This document shows, piece by piece, positions 27,401 to 36,167 of a stretch of 64,000 nucleotides of DNA. A program made the position numbers and the translations under genes. The DNA is taken from positions 1 through 64,000 of the forward strand of contig NZ_QJRJ01000068.1 in assembly GCF_003254625.1 (NCBI RefSeq), in the 5' to 3' direction. Source of the stretch: Flavobacterium ginsenosidimutans. Lineage in GTDB: Bacteria > Bacteroidota > Bacteroidia > Flavobacteriales > Flavobacteriaceae. Every line of letters starts with the position of its first letter. Positions within the stretch are counted from its first letter, which is position 1. The notes under the pieces are model-generated. The model was given only the letters and a program-made list of their open reading frames with translations, did not search any database and was not told the DNA's origin.

Positions 27401-28544
27401 AAGTGTTTTGTTTTCTATTCCAATAGCGCATTCCAGCACCATCTGTGCCTATCCAGATATTTTTCTTTTCATCTTCACAAAAAGAAAGCATAAAGTTTGC
27501 CGCAGGATCTTCGTCTTCTTTATGAGTTAGTGGGTTCTTACTTTTAAAATGATTAAAATAGAGCGGTTTTTCCCCCATCATACTTACGCCTCCACGAAGG
27601 GTTCCAAACCACATTTCTCCAGTTTTGCTTTCAAATATATCGTATAAGGATTTACTATTAAGCAATGGAAGTGGGCCACTTGCTCGATATAAAACAGGAA
27701 CAATTTGATTTTTTGTTATGGTGAAAATACCAGCTCCATCAGTGGCAATCCAGAGTCTGTTTTTTTGCTGAAAGAAATCGCGCACAACTGTTTTTTCAAG
27801 AAAGTAATTTTTAGAATAAGTATTTAAACTTTCATTATATAAATAAGCACCTTCGTCAGAACCAATCCAAAGTCCTTCATTTGTAAATTTAATGCAATTT
27901 GCACCCGTAATTGTATTGTTGAGAAGCGTCAGTTTTTTTGATTTAATATCGTATCTACAAAGCCCAATATCAGTTATAAAAACATAGAAGATTTGTTTTT
28001 TCTCATTGTAAGCTATTGATCTTGCGATGTAATTTAATTTTCCTTTGAATGGTATTGCAGTTCCAATTTTTTCGCCCTCTTTATAAAGTACAATTGCTTC
28101 TTTTGTGGCAACAAGAATAATATGAAGAGAATGTACAGCAATTATTTCGTAAGCAGTAACATTTAAAGTTTTGACTTTGTTGTTGGTATCATAATATTTT
28201 AGCGGACTGAAAGAAGACCGTTCAGCATTAAAAATGACTGGTCCTGCAGTTGTTCCTATCCATAAATTATTTTCAAAATCACCTTCAATACAGCTTATAG
28301 CATTTCCTTGAATAGAATTTGGATCGGTATGGATATGGCGATAAATTTTAAAATCATTTCCATCATATCGATTAAGTCCGTCAAAAGTTCCAAACCACAT
28401 ATATCCGTTTTGATCCTGATATATTGATGCAACAGAATTATTAGAAAGTCCTGAAGAAATATCAAGATGCTTTATTGGGTAATTCTGCCCAAACACACTT
28501 ATAGAAAGAAGACTAATAAAAAGAAAAGACTTTAGCTTATTCAT
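24474..28544 (-). CDS. Hybrid two-component system regulator (intact), galactan locus
   Basis: A 1356-residue single-protein sensor and regulator anchored in the inner membrane. A signal sequence (about 1-19) leads into the periplasmic two-component propeller (about 22-680), with the opening LDISSGLSNNSVASIYQDQNG-type segment. A Y_Y_Y domain follows (about 690-765), then a membrane segment near 775-797. The kinase has phosphoacceptor His826 in AHELRTPLSLI, the N-box LFNLISNAFKFTPNGG and the G-box ISDTGSGI. The receiver has Asp1140 in VILSDISMEGMNG and the lysine in VTKPFD. An AraC helix-turn-helix ends the protein (about 1255-1340). All phosphorelay residues are present, in contrast to the regulator at 371-4069. 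It is divergent from susC of the galactan locus and almost certainly activates it on sensing galacto-oligosaccharides. Confidence 0.95.
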   Translation of the reverse strand: MNKLKSFLFISLLSISVFGQNYPIKHLDISSGLSNNSVASIYQDQNGYMWFGTFDGLNRYDGNDFKIYRHIHTDPNSIQGNAISCIEGDFENNLWIGTTAGPVIFNAERSSFSPLKYYDTNNKVKTLNVTAYEIIAVHSLHIILVATKEAIVLYKEGEKIGTAIPFKGKLNYIARSIAYNEKKQIFYVFITDIGLCRYDIKSKKLTLLNNTITGANCIKFTNEGLWIGSDEGAYLYNESLNTYSKNYFLEKTVVRDFFQQKNRLWIATDGAGIFTITKNQIVPVLYRASGPLPLLNSKSLYDIFESKTGEMWFGTLRGGVSMMGEKPLYFNHFKSKNPLTHKEDEDPAANFMLSFCEDEKKNIWIGTDGAGMRYWNRKQNTYDVYSTTSAAGRKIQSDFVTSIVRDSDNAIWVAMWKGGVCRIDPKSKAIQNFSIYNQFTKKAEQESWLLFLDSKNTLWLAITNSGALYQFDRKQNKFTCYSNTLRDVTCLYETKDGKIWGGTFNSFFEIEPKTKKIKKYHSEYTVRCITEDQNKNLWIGTVEGGLLLFDRKTGTYKKYTTQNGLPSNTILRLLEDKEGNLWMSTYHGISRFSPRNNRFRNFGVTDGVQSNQFSWNAGTKLSTGEFIFGGINGFNVFHPDSIKDKKNTGKFLLNDLLVNNQSLKLDSPYITEKKLEMISSAELPYEKSALSFDFVYLDYVNSEKINTAYFLDGWDKNWNYTSKNNRANYSRLTEGTYVFKVKTTDIFGNWNNEVALATVKILPPWYRTWWAYIFYLMGAISAIYAYVGYHKNKERLRYEIKLARMEHTKDKEHAEKQFSMFTYMAHELRTPLSLIINPLKSVIERKKHSEDDLDLNLAYKNAKRLLSLTDQLLLFRKAETDLDELKISKINLNVLCREIYESFTQMAVAKSLKYQFIEEKAPTEIYGDYEKIEITLFNLISNAFKFTPNGGSITIEIIENITDVSIIISDTGSGIDENDIDTIFEKFKQIQTKTSNGFGIGLYIAKYFTNKHHGELICKSKVGEGTSFIVTLLKGNSHFAEMSINENHQQMSPIVGELLEGMPVANQTTNEKSIQPSHPETLQEELISSKKVLLIVEDNPEMNHYLVQLFSKNYIVYSAFNGLDGLKLVEKHMPDVILSDISMEGMNGLDLCKKIKQNDDLSHITVILLTATTSNNIHLQSIIEGADDYVTKPFDSDILLARVDSVLRNRGQLRKYFLDSITLRENVNKVPLEYKEFLDKCIEIVEANLENSEFNLKSFSAAMGMSHSSLYKKIKAISGQTVNVFIRSIRIRRAAVIMLTENINIAQVGPQVGIEDQRYFRQQFVKLFGMKPSEYIKKYRNSFNKELSIIQKRNSV

Positions 28545-29303
28545 TGATTTTTTTTAAAAGCTTGTTACTGTTTGGTACAAGACACCGCGATCATAAAATC
28601 GGATTTGATTTTTATATTGATATATGTTAAATCAGTATAATTTACGAAAATAATGATTTATTGTAAAGCGTGTAAAAATAACATTTGTTTTTTGGATTAA
28701 TTGTTACTGTGATTTAATGTTTTTTGTTAAACATTTAGAATACTGCAATTTTTTGAAGTATATGTTTCTAAAATTTATCAGTTAAAAACTACAGTCTAGT
28801 TGATTGTTAAAAACATTGTTATAGAAGGGAAATATTTCTTTTATCGTTTTTTTTAGAGTGAAAAAATGAATAATATGTTTTTATTGGGTGTTATATGCAT
28901 GCTTTTACGAAATTGTCCCCTTTTATAAATGAATTTTTCCCTGTCTTAAAAACTTCCTGTAGCCTTAATTTGCAGTATGAGTTGATAAGCTATATCGTTT
29001 GAACAAAGTTGCTTTGTTTTTTTCTTTAAAGCATATCAATGAATGTAACCTAACTAATTATCTTAACCAAAAAAAACTAACATGACCAACACTCCAATTA
29101 AAATTTACGGTAGTAAACCTTCCTTCATTCTAGAAAAATAGAATAGCTTATTTGACAAGCAGATTGTAATCTTTTAGAGATATTTCTATAAAAACATTAT
29201 TTAAATGCAAATGGAGAATATTTCCTTAAAGGTTATATTTCTGCAATGATTTCGTAATCAAACAAATTAACCAAACTAACTTAAAACCAAACTAATTAAA
29301 AGT
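28545..29303. other. Long divergent control region of the galactan locus
   Basis: These 759 AT-rich bases lie between the hybrid regulator and susC. No sizeable gene is present. A possible -7 element TTAATTTG (two deviations from consensus) lies at 28965-28972. The region near susC contains two copies of AACCAAACTAA (29269-29279 and 29285-29295, 16 bases apart), and a similar AACCAAAAAAAACTAAC at 29065-29081. Each cluster directly precedes an ATG, which gives the impression of a duplicated 5' leader. The regulator's binding site should lie here, but I cannot point to it. Confidence 0.5.
29082..29141 (+). other. Possible 19-codon leader peptide upstream of susC
   Basis: An ATG at 29082 opens a short frame (MTNTPIKIYGSKPSFILEK, stop TAG at 29139-29141). 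It directly follows a leader sequence resembling the one before susC. It could be a leader peptide, the remnant of an older gene start, or chance. Coding is not supported by length or homology. Confidence 0.15.
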
Positions 29304-32246
29304 ATGAAAAGAATTAAAACCAAATTTTTACTTTTATTACTCTTACTTCCTTTTTGTGTCTTTGCTCAGAGCACAATAAGTGGTATTGTCTTGGAAAAGG
29401 ATTCCAAGCAGCCCATACCAGGAGTAAACATTAAAGTGGTAGGTGCAAATATTAGCGCCTCTACTGATTTTGACGGAAAATTTCAATTAACTGGAGTAAA
29501 ATCAAATAGTCAAATTGCATTTTCCTATACGGGTTATACCAGCCAGACGATTCCAGTTGGCACACAAAAAAACATTACTGTATATCTTGAAGAAGATACC
29601 AACCAGCTGAAAGAAGTAGTCGTTCAAGTAGGATACGGAATCGTTAAAAAGAAAGATGCTACAGGATCTGTTACAGCACTTTCTACAAAAGACTTTAACA
29701 AAGGAAATAATGTTACGACAGAAAGTCTGTTTAACGGAAGAGTAGCTGGTTTAACAGTAAATTCAACTGGCGCTCCAGGTTCTAGTTCTCAAATTAGAAT
29801 TAGAGGAGGAAGTTCGCTTTTCGCAAGTAACGACCCTCTTATTGTCATTGACGGATTACCTCTTGATAATACTACAAATACAGGATCTTCTTCTTTTTTA
29901 GCGTCGTTAAATCCTGCGACTGTTGAGTCGATAACGGTTTTAAAAGATGCTTCAGCCTCTGCGATATATGGTTCTAGAGCTTCAAATGGTGTAATTATTA
30001 TAACTACTAAAAAAGGGAGTAAAACATTATCAGTAGATTATAATGTGCAATATGCCGCAGGTTCGCTGACTAAAACGGTTGATGTTTTTAGTGCAGATGA
30101 ATTTAGAAGTGTTATTGCAGACAGAAGAAGCGATGATCTAAATAAACTTGGAACTGCAAATACAGACTGGCAAAAAGCAATTTACAGAAACACTGGTACG
30201 ATAGATCAAAGTTTAGCTGTGAGAGGAAATCTATTCAATATTATTCCAACAAGTTTAACTCTTGGAAATACAGATCAGCAGGGATTGCGCTTGACCAATA
30301 CTTTTAAAAGAAATACGGTTGGTTTAGTAATGAATCCAACGTTTCTTGACAATCATTTAAAACTTAGACTTTCTGCTAATTATACAAACGAAAAAAACAG
30401 ATTTACAGATGCTGTTGAAGGAGCAGCTATAGGTTTTGATCCGACGCAACCAATAAAAGTTGAAGGTGCACCTTATGGAGGTTATTTTGAATATACTACA
30501 GGGATTGATGCCAACGGAAATTATCCGTTAGTTTCAACGGCTGCAAGAAACCCTGTTTCGCAATTAGTAAATACAAATGATAGAGGTACGAATGATCGAA
30601 TTTTTGGAAATTTTGAAATAGATTATAAATTTCATTTTTTACCTGCTTTAAGAGCTGTTGTAAATGTTGGTTTTGATGAATCGGATGGAGATAGAAGAAG
30701 ATTAGTTGGTGCCGATGCTGGTTCTGCGCCATCAAACAACAACATTCCGTATGGAACAGATGAATACACAGAAGCAACTAGAAAAAATAAATTATTAGAT
30801 ACTTATTTAGTTTATAACAAAACTTTTAATGCATTAAATTTTGAATTGACTGGTGGTTATTCGTATCAAAAATTTCAAAGTTCAAGATTTGAGACTGGTA
30901 ATATTCTAAACCCAGATTTGCCATCAACATTTCCTGAAACGACTCTAGATACAGATGTTGTTTTGATAGGATTCTTTGCCAGAACAAATTTGAACTTTAG
31001 AGACAAATATTTATTAACGCTATCTTACAGAAGAGATGGTTCTTCAAGATTTGAAGAAGATAATCGTTGGGGGAATTTCCCTTCTGTAGCTTTTGGATGG
31101 AAAATCAAAGAAGATTTCTTTAAAGAAAGCACTGTCTTATCAGACTTAAAATTAAGATTAAGTTATGGAATTACAGGACAGCAGGATATTCCTGAGCCAA
31201 ACGGATACTTGCAAAAATATCAAGTGGGTGGTGGAAACTCTGAGTATTATTTTGGAGATAGTCCAATTCCAGTTGCACTTCCTTCAAAAAGAACAAACGA
31301 TTTGAAATGGGAAGAAACTACTTCATACAATGCAGGTCTTGATTTCGGATTTTTAGATAATCGCTTAACTGCTGGACTTGATGTTTATTATAAAGAATCT
31401 AAAGATTTGTTAGTAAATGCAGCAATATCTGATGGAAGTAATTTTTCGAACCGTGTTTATCAAAATGTGGGAAGCTTTACCACAAAAGGGATCGAGTTTA
31501 CGATTAATGCGAATGCAATTAAAACAGAAAATTTTAATTGGAATATGAATTTTAATATATCCAAGTTCGAAAGAAGAATCAAAAATCTAGTTGGAGGAAC
31601 TGATATCTATTTAGGAGACAATATTGCAGGAACAGGAACTCCTGGACAAATTTTTAGAGAAGGCTATACTCCTTATTCTTTCTATGTATACAAACAGTTA
31701 TATAATAGTGAAGGAAAAACAATCGAAGGAGCTTTTGCAGATTTAAATGGTGATAATATTAAAAATGATTCAGATAAATACATTTATAATAATCCAGATC
31801 CAGATTTTACATTAGGGTTTGCTTCTAATATGAATTATAAAAAGTTTGACTTTTCATTTAATTTAAGAGCAAGTATTGGCAACCGAATTTTTAATGCCGT
31901 AGACGCAAGTAGAGCGCAATATGATGCTATGGAAAATGGTGGAGTTTTAAGTAATATTCCATCTCAGGTATTAGATACTAATTTCCAGACTACTTCAAAT
32001 GTTGTATTATCAGATCTTTATATTGAAAATGCTTCGTTTTTAAAATTAGACAACATTACGCTAGGATATACTTTAAATAATTGGGTAAACAGTAAAGCCT
32101 CGTTAAGAGTATCAACTGGAGTTCAGAATGTTTTTGTACTTACAAAATACAGTGGTTTAGATCCTGAAATCACAAATAACGGTGTAGACAAAACGATTTA
32201 TCCAAGACAGCGATCAATCTTATTTGGTCTTAATCTTAAATTTTAA
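29304..32246 (+). CDS. SusC-family TonB-dependent receptor of the galactan locus
   Basis: A 980-residue outer-membrane importer. A signal peptide covers about 1-22. The carboxypeptidase-like domain (about 24-100) contains IPGVNIKVVG and STDFDGKF. The plug (about 115-240) has LIVIDGLPLDN and ESITVLKDASASAIYGSRAS. The barrel follows, ending FGLNLKF. Together with the downstream SusD it would import galacto-oligosaccharides into the periplasm. It is the first gene of a six-gene plus-strand operon divergent from the intact hybrid regulator. Overall it resembles the SusC at 4246-7215 (both contain VDVFSADEFR after the plug), but the loops differ throughout. Confidence 0.96.
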   Translation: MKRIKTKFLLLLLLLPFCVFAQSTISGIVLEKDSKQPIPGVNIKVVGANISASTDFDGKFQLTGVKSNSQIAFSYTGYTSQTIPVGTQKNITVYLEEDTNQLKEVVVQVGYGIVKKKDATGSVTALSTKDFNKGNNVTTESLFNGRVAGLTVNSTGAPGSSSQIRIRGGSSLFASNDPLIVIDGLPLDNTTNTGSSSFLASLNPATVESITVLKDASASAIYGSRASNGVIIITTKKGSKTLSVDYNVQYAAGSLTKTVDVFSADEFRSVIADRRSDDLNKLGTANTDWQKAIYRNTGTIDQSLAVRGNLFNIIPTSLTLGNTDQQGLRLTNTFKRNTVGLVMNPTFLDNHLKLRLSANYTNEKNRFTDAVEGAAIGFDPTQPIKVEGAPYGGYFEYTTGIDANGNYPLVSTAARNPVSQLVNTNDRGTNDRIFGNFEIDYKFHFLPALRAVVNVGFDESDGDRRRLVGADAGSAPSNNNIPYGTDEYTEATRKNKLLDTYLVYNKTFNALNFELTGGYSYQKFQSSRFETGNILNPDLPSTFPETTLDTDVVLIGFFARTNLNFRDKYLLTLSYRRDGSSRFEEDNRWGNFPSVAFGWKIKEDFFKESTVLSDLKLRLSYGITGQQDIPEPNGYLQKYQVGGGNSEYYFGDSPIPVALPSKRTNDLKWEETTSYNAGLDFGFLDNRLTAGLDVYYKESKDLLVNAAISDGSNFSNRVYQNVGSFTTKGIEFTINANAIKTENFNWNMNFNISKFERRIKNLVGGTDIYLGDNIAGTGTPGQIFREGYTPYSFYVYKQLYNSEGKTIEGAFADLNGDNIKNDSDKYIYNNPDPDFTLGFASNMNYKKFDFSFNLRASIGNRIFNAVDASRAQYDAMENGGVLSNIPSQVLDTNFQTTSNVVLSDLYIENASFLKLDNITLGYTLNNWVNSKASLRVSTGVQNVFVLTKYSGLDPEITNNGVDKTIYPRQRSILFGLNLKF

Positions 32247-32256
32247 TAGCGAAATC

Positions 32257-33864
32257 ATGAAAAAATATATAGTAACAGCAATAGTTGCATTGACTTTGGT
32301 TTTTCAGTCGTGTACAGATGATTTAAATGTAGTTTCGGAAGATGATGACGTTCTTTCTTCGGATGTATTATTTTCTACACCTGAAGGATACCAGAAAGCA
32401 TTTGCCGGAGTGTACGGAAACTTAACTTTAACAGGAGTGCTTGGTCCAGATAATTCTTCGCTTGAAGGTGTAGATGCTGGTACAAGCCAGTTTACAAGAT
32501 GTTTGTTATACATGCAGGAATTAACTACCGACGAATTGGTTTGGAGTTATGAAAATGACGCAGGGACAGCAGAATTACAGCGTAATATCTGGACTGCTGC
32601 AAATCCTATTATTTTAGGAATGTTTAGTAGAACAATGGTTTCTGTTGCTTATGCAAATGAGTTTTTGCGTCAGAGCACACCAGAAAAATTAAGTTCAAGA
32701 GGTATTACAGACGCAGCATTTTTGACAGATATCGCTCTTTACCGTCAAGAAGTTCGTGTTTTAAGAGCGTATGCTTATTATAATATGATGGATTTATTTG
32801 GAAAAGCGCCAATGTATACGGAGAACGATCCTTTAAATTTTGCGGGACCTGAGTTTAACAGAAAGCAGCTATTTGATTATGTGGAATCAGAATTAAAGGC
32901 AGTTTTACCTGATTTAAAAGCACCAAGAACAAATGAATACGGAAGAGTAGATCAATCTATGGCGCGTATGATTTTGGCTAAAATATATTTGAATGCACAA
33001 GTTTATATTCAGGAAGATCGTTTTGATGACTGTGTTGCAATGTGTAACGAAATCATTGCTGGCGGTTATACTTTGAAACCGAAATATCTTGACAATTTTA
33101 AGGCTGATAATAATACTTCTGAAGAAATCATATTTGGAATCCAATCGGATGGAGCAGTTTCTCAAAACTGGGGAGCAACAACTGTTTTAACAAACGGACA
33201 GATTGGTGCTTGGGAAAATAATGGTGCTGATTTTGGAATTGGAGGTTGGACAGGAGCACTTAGAATTAGAAAAGAATTTGTTCAAAAGTTTGATGGAACA
33301 AAATTCAGCCAAGACACTAGAAATACGATAGGCAAAGGTGTTCAGGGCGATCCGTCAAAACAAAGATCTATTGATATCGATGATATTGGTGTAAAAACAC
33401 AAGGTTATATTTTATCTAAATTTTCTAATAAAACTTCAACAGGAGTTAACGGCAGCAGTTCGACTTATGCAGATACTGATTTCCCATTATTCAGATTGGC
33501 AGATGTATATTTGATGTATGCAGAAGCTACTTTAAGAGGCGGAAACGGAACAACAGCTCAAGCTTTAGATTATGTAAATGCATTAAGACAAAGAGCCAAT
33601 TCTAATTCAACTGTTGGAAACATAGCTTTAAGTGAATTAACGCTTGATTTTCTTATTGATGAAAGAGCCCGCGAATTACACTGGGAAGCACACCGAAGAC
33701 AAGATTTAATCCGTTTTGGTAAATATACTGGAGGATCTTATAACTGGGCATGGAAAGGAAATTCTTCAAAAGGAATTGCTATTCCTACTTACATGAGTAT
33801 TTTTCCAATTCCAGAAGGATCATTGGGAGCAAATAGAAATTTAACTCAAAACACGGGTTACTAA
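32257..33864 (+). CDS. SusD-family surface lipoprotein of the galactan locus
   Basis: A 535-residue glycan-binding lipoprotein partner of SusC. I place the start at the ATG at 32257, because the longer frame begins inside susC and the ATG gives a proper lipoprotein signal (MKKYIVTAIVALTLVFQSC). The acidic stretch after the cysteine (TDDLNVVSEDDD) fits surface export. Typical SusD blocks are VLRAYAYYNMMDLFGKAP, FRLADVYLMYAEATLRGG and DERARELHWEAHRRQDLIRFG. The gene starts 10 bases after susC. Binding of galactan oligomers is inferred from the neighbouring GH53 and GH2 genes. Confidence 0.95.
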   Translation: MKKYIVTAIVALTLVFQSCTDDLNVVSEDDDVLSSDVLFSTPEGYQKAFAGVYGNLTLTGVLGPDNSSLEGVDAGTSQFTRCLLYMQELTTDELVWSYENDAGTAELQRNIWTAANPIILGMFSRTMVSVAYANEFLRQSTPEKLSSRGITDAAFLTDIALYRQEVRVLRAYAYYNMMDLFGKAPMYTENDPLNFAGPEFNRKQLFDYVESELKAVLPDLKAPRTNEYGRVDQSMARMILAKIYLNAQVYIQEDRFDDCVAMCNEIIAGGYTLKPKYLDNFKADNNTSEEIIFGIQSDGAVSQNWGATTVLTNGQIGAWENNGADFGIGGWTGALRIRKEFVQKFDGTKFSQDTRNTIGKGVQGDPSKQRSIDIDDIGVKTQGYILSKFSNKTSTGVNGSSSTYADTDFPLFRLADVYLMYAEATLRGGNGTTAQALDYVNALRQRANSNSTVGNIALSELTLDFLIDERARELHWEAHRRQDLIRFGKYTGGSYNWAWKGNSSKGIAIPTYMSIFPIPEGSLGANRNLTQNTGY

Positions 33865-33890
33865 TTTTTTTAACTTAAACGATATACAAA

Positions 33891-34958
33891 ATGAAACTTA
33901 TATATAAAATATTTATAGCTGTAGTATTGCTTACAGGATTCTGGTCTTGTGAAAACGAAGAAAATTTAATGATTTTAGAACCTCAGGAAGCTGCTTTTAC
34001 TCTTATAACTCCAGAGAATGGTTCTTCAGTTATTTTAAATAAAGAAATACCAAACAATACAGCTCTGACTTTAACTTGGGAAAAAGTTAGTTACGGGACT
34101 CCAACAATTGTTACCTATACAGTACAATTTGCAGCTAGCAATACTGAATTTGCTGCACCGGTAGATATTACAACTGCCACAACCACGCATGCAACTATTT
34201 CGGTAGCAGAACTTAATGCAAAAGCTTTGTCTCTTGGACTTGCGCCTGATGTTGAAGGAACAATTGATATCAGAATTAAATCGACGGTTGGAACAACGCT
34301 TTCAGAACCAAAATTATCTACGCCAATTACCATTACAGTAACTCCGTTTAGAGGTGAATTCCCTAAAGTTGATTTGTTTTTAGTAGGACCTGGTACATCT
34401 GCAGGATGGAGTGTAGATAACAACAATATGCCAATTTTTAGAGATACTAAAGAAAATGCAAAACAATATTATACAGGATATTTTAATGCAGATGGATTTA
34501 AACTAATCGAGCAAATTGGTTTTTGGGCTCCAATGTACGGAACAAATGGTGCCGCAGTACAATACAGAGCAACAGAAAGCGATTCTGATCCAGGTGTTTT
34601 CCCAACGACAGCTGCAGGTTATTATAGTTTTGAAATAAATCTTGAAGAATTAACCTATAAAATTACACCATATACAGGACCAATGACAACGTATGCTACG
34701 ATTGGTTTGACTGGATCTGTATTAACAGGTGATGATACTGGTTGGAATACTGAAGTTCCTTTAGTAAAATCTGATTTTGATGGACATATCTGGAAAGTTA
34801 CTCAAACTTTAAAAGCTGGAAAAATGAAATTCAAAGCAAACAATAGTTGGGATGTTAACTGGGGCGATAATGGTGGAGATATTATTGTTGAGGCTGGAAA
34901 ATATGATATCTGGTTCAATGACTTAGATGGCCGTTACATGTTCATAACAGTTCCGTAA
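33891..34958 (+). CDS. SusE/SusF-like surface glycan-binding lipoprotein
   Basis: A 355-residue lipoprotein with a signal ending FWSC near residue 20 and an acidic segment (ENEEN) after it. The first part (about 35-160) looks like a SusE N-terminal Ig-like domain. It is followed by two tandem SusE/SusF-type beta domains (about 165-255 and 262-355), each with a VDLFLVG or IGLTGSV opening and a KFKANNSWDVNWGDNGG type turn with exposed Trp residues suitable for sugar stacking. It has no catalytic motif. It follows susD by 26 bases and probably helps to hold galactan on the cell surface. Confidence 0.85.
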   Translation: MKLIYKIFIAVVLLTGFWSCENEENLMILEPQEAAFTLITPENGSSVILNKEIPNNTALTLTWEKVSYGTPTIVTYTVQFAASNTEFAAPVDITTATTTHATISVAELNAKALSLGLAPDVEGTIDIRIKSTVGTTLSEPKLSTPITITVTPFRGEFPKVDLFLVGPGTSAGWSVDNNNMPIFRDTKENAKQYYTGYFNADGFKLIEQIGFWAPMYGTNGAAVQYRATESDSDPGVFPTTAAGYYSFEINLEELTYKITPYTGPMTTYATIGLTGSVLTGDDTGWNTEVPLVKSDFDGHIWKVTQTLKAGKMKFKANNSWDVNWGDNGGDIIVEAGKYDIWFNDLDGRYMFITVP

Positions 34959-34972
34959 TTGAATTAAAAAAT

Positions 34973-35010
34973 AAGAAGAAGCCTCTCTAAGCTTTTTGAG
35001 GCTTCTTCTT
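34973..35010 (+). terminator. Strong hairpin inside the galactan operon
   Basis: AAGAAGAAGCCTC and GAGGCTTCTTCTT form a perfect 13-bp stem with a 12-base loop. No T tract follows directly. It lies between the SusE-like gene and the first GH53 gene, and could act as a partial terminator or as a 3' stabilizer of the susCDE message. Confidence 0.65.
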
Positions 35011-35066
35011 TACATTAAAAAGAACTTACTTTTTAAATTCAAAATTTCTTAATTACAATTCATATC

Positions 35067-36164
35067 ATGAAAAAATATATAAAAATTCTTGGGTTATTAG
35101 CTATAACTGCAATTCAGTTTTCGTGCTCAAGCAATGATTCAACAGATACAGAAACGGTTGCTCCACCAGATGCGAGTGATACTTTTATCAGAGCCTCAGA
35201 TGTTTCTTTTCTTCCTCAAATGGAGTCTTTGGGAACTAAATTTTACAGCAACGGCAAAGCCGAAGGAATGCTTACAACGCTAAAAAATGCTGGCTGTAAT
35301 ACAGTTAGAATTCGTTTATGGAAAAATCCTGTAAATGGACGTTCTGGTTTAAGTGAAGTAAAACAGTTAGCTCAAAAAGTAAGACAAGCGGGTTTAAGAG
35401 TTTGGCTTACCGTTCATTATTCTGATGATTGGGCTGATCCAGGAATACAGACTACTCCAGAAGAATGGAAAAATTTATCTTTTTCGGAGTTAAAAAAAGC
35501 AGTTTCAGATTATACAGCAACAATAATTTCAGAAATCAATCCAGATATTATTCAAATTGGAAATGAAATCAATAGCGGATTATTGTGGCCACAAGGGCAT
35601 TTAATTAATAACGAAGAACAATGTTTAGCTTTATTAAGTGCCGCAAGTGCAACAGTTCGAAGTAAAGCTCCAAATGCAAAAATAATGATTCATTATGCAG
35701 GTGTTGATGGTGGCGCGACAGATTGGTTCTTCAACAAAATGAAAAATGTTGATTACGATTATATCGGACTGTCTTATTATCCGGTTTGGCATGGTAAAGA
35801 TTTAGAAGTAGTAAAAAATACTATTAATGCTTTAGGAAGTAAATTCAGTAAAAAAGTCTTGATCGCAGAAACGGCTTATCCATTTACTTTATTACATAAT
35901 GACCAAACGAATAATATTGTAGGGACAAATGATCAGCTAGTGCCTGGATATCCGGCAACTCCAGCGGGACAGAGAACTTTTGTAATGGATATTAAAAATA
36001 TAGTAAAAACATCAGAATTCGGACAAGGATTTGCGTATTGGGGAGGTGAATGGGTTGCTTTCAAAGGGCCACAATCAACAAGCGGTTCTACATTCGAAAA
36101 TCAAGCTTTATACAGTTTTGATAACAATGCGTTATCAGTAATGCAAGCCTTCAGTAAAGACTAA
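35067..36164 (+). CDS. GH53 endo-beta-1,4-galactanase lipoprotein (first copy)
   Basis: A 365-residue arabinogalactan endo-1,4-beta-galactosidase that cuts the beta-1,4-galactan side chains of pectin. The signal ends QFSC at Cys20, followed by an acidic or hydroxyl-rich linker (SSNDSTDTETV) that fits a surface lipoprotein. The catalytic barrel begins GASDVSFLPQME-like (here RASDVSFLPQME). Typical family motifs are VRIRLWKNP, HYSDDWADPG, the acid/base IGNEINSGLLWP (Glu167) and the nucleophile IAETAYP (Glu268). Length is normal. It is three bases ahead of a second GH53 gene, and the two share only moderate identity. Confidence 0.95.
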   Translation: MKKYIKILGLLAITAIQFSCSSNDSTDTETVAPPDASDTFIRASDVSFLPQMESLGTKFYSNGKAEGMLTTLKNAGCNTVRIRLWKNPVNGRSGLSEVKQLAQKVRQAGLRVWLTVHYSDDWADPGIQTTPEEWKNLSFSELKKAVSDYTATIISEINPDIIQIGNEINSGLLWPQGHLINNEEQCLALLSAASATVRSKAPNAKIMIHYAGVDGGATDWFFNKMKNVDYDYIGLSYYPVWHGKDLEVVKNTINALGSKFSKKVLIAETAYPFTLLHNDQTNNIVGTNDQLVPGYPATPAGQRTFVMDIKNIVKTSEFGQGFAYWGGEWVAFKGPQSTSGSTFENQALYSFDNNALSVMQAFSKD

Positions 36165-36167
36165 AAC

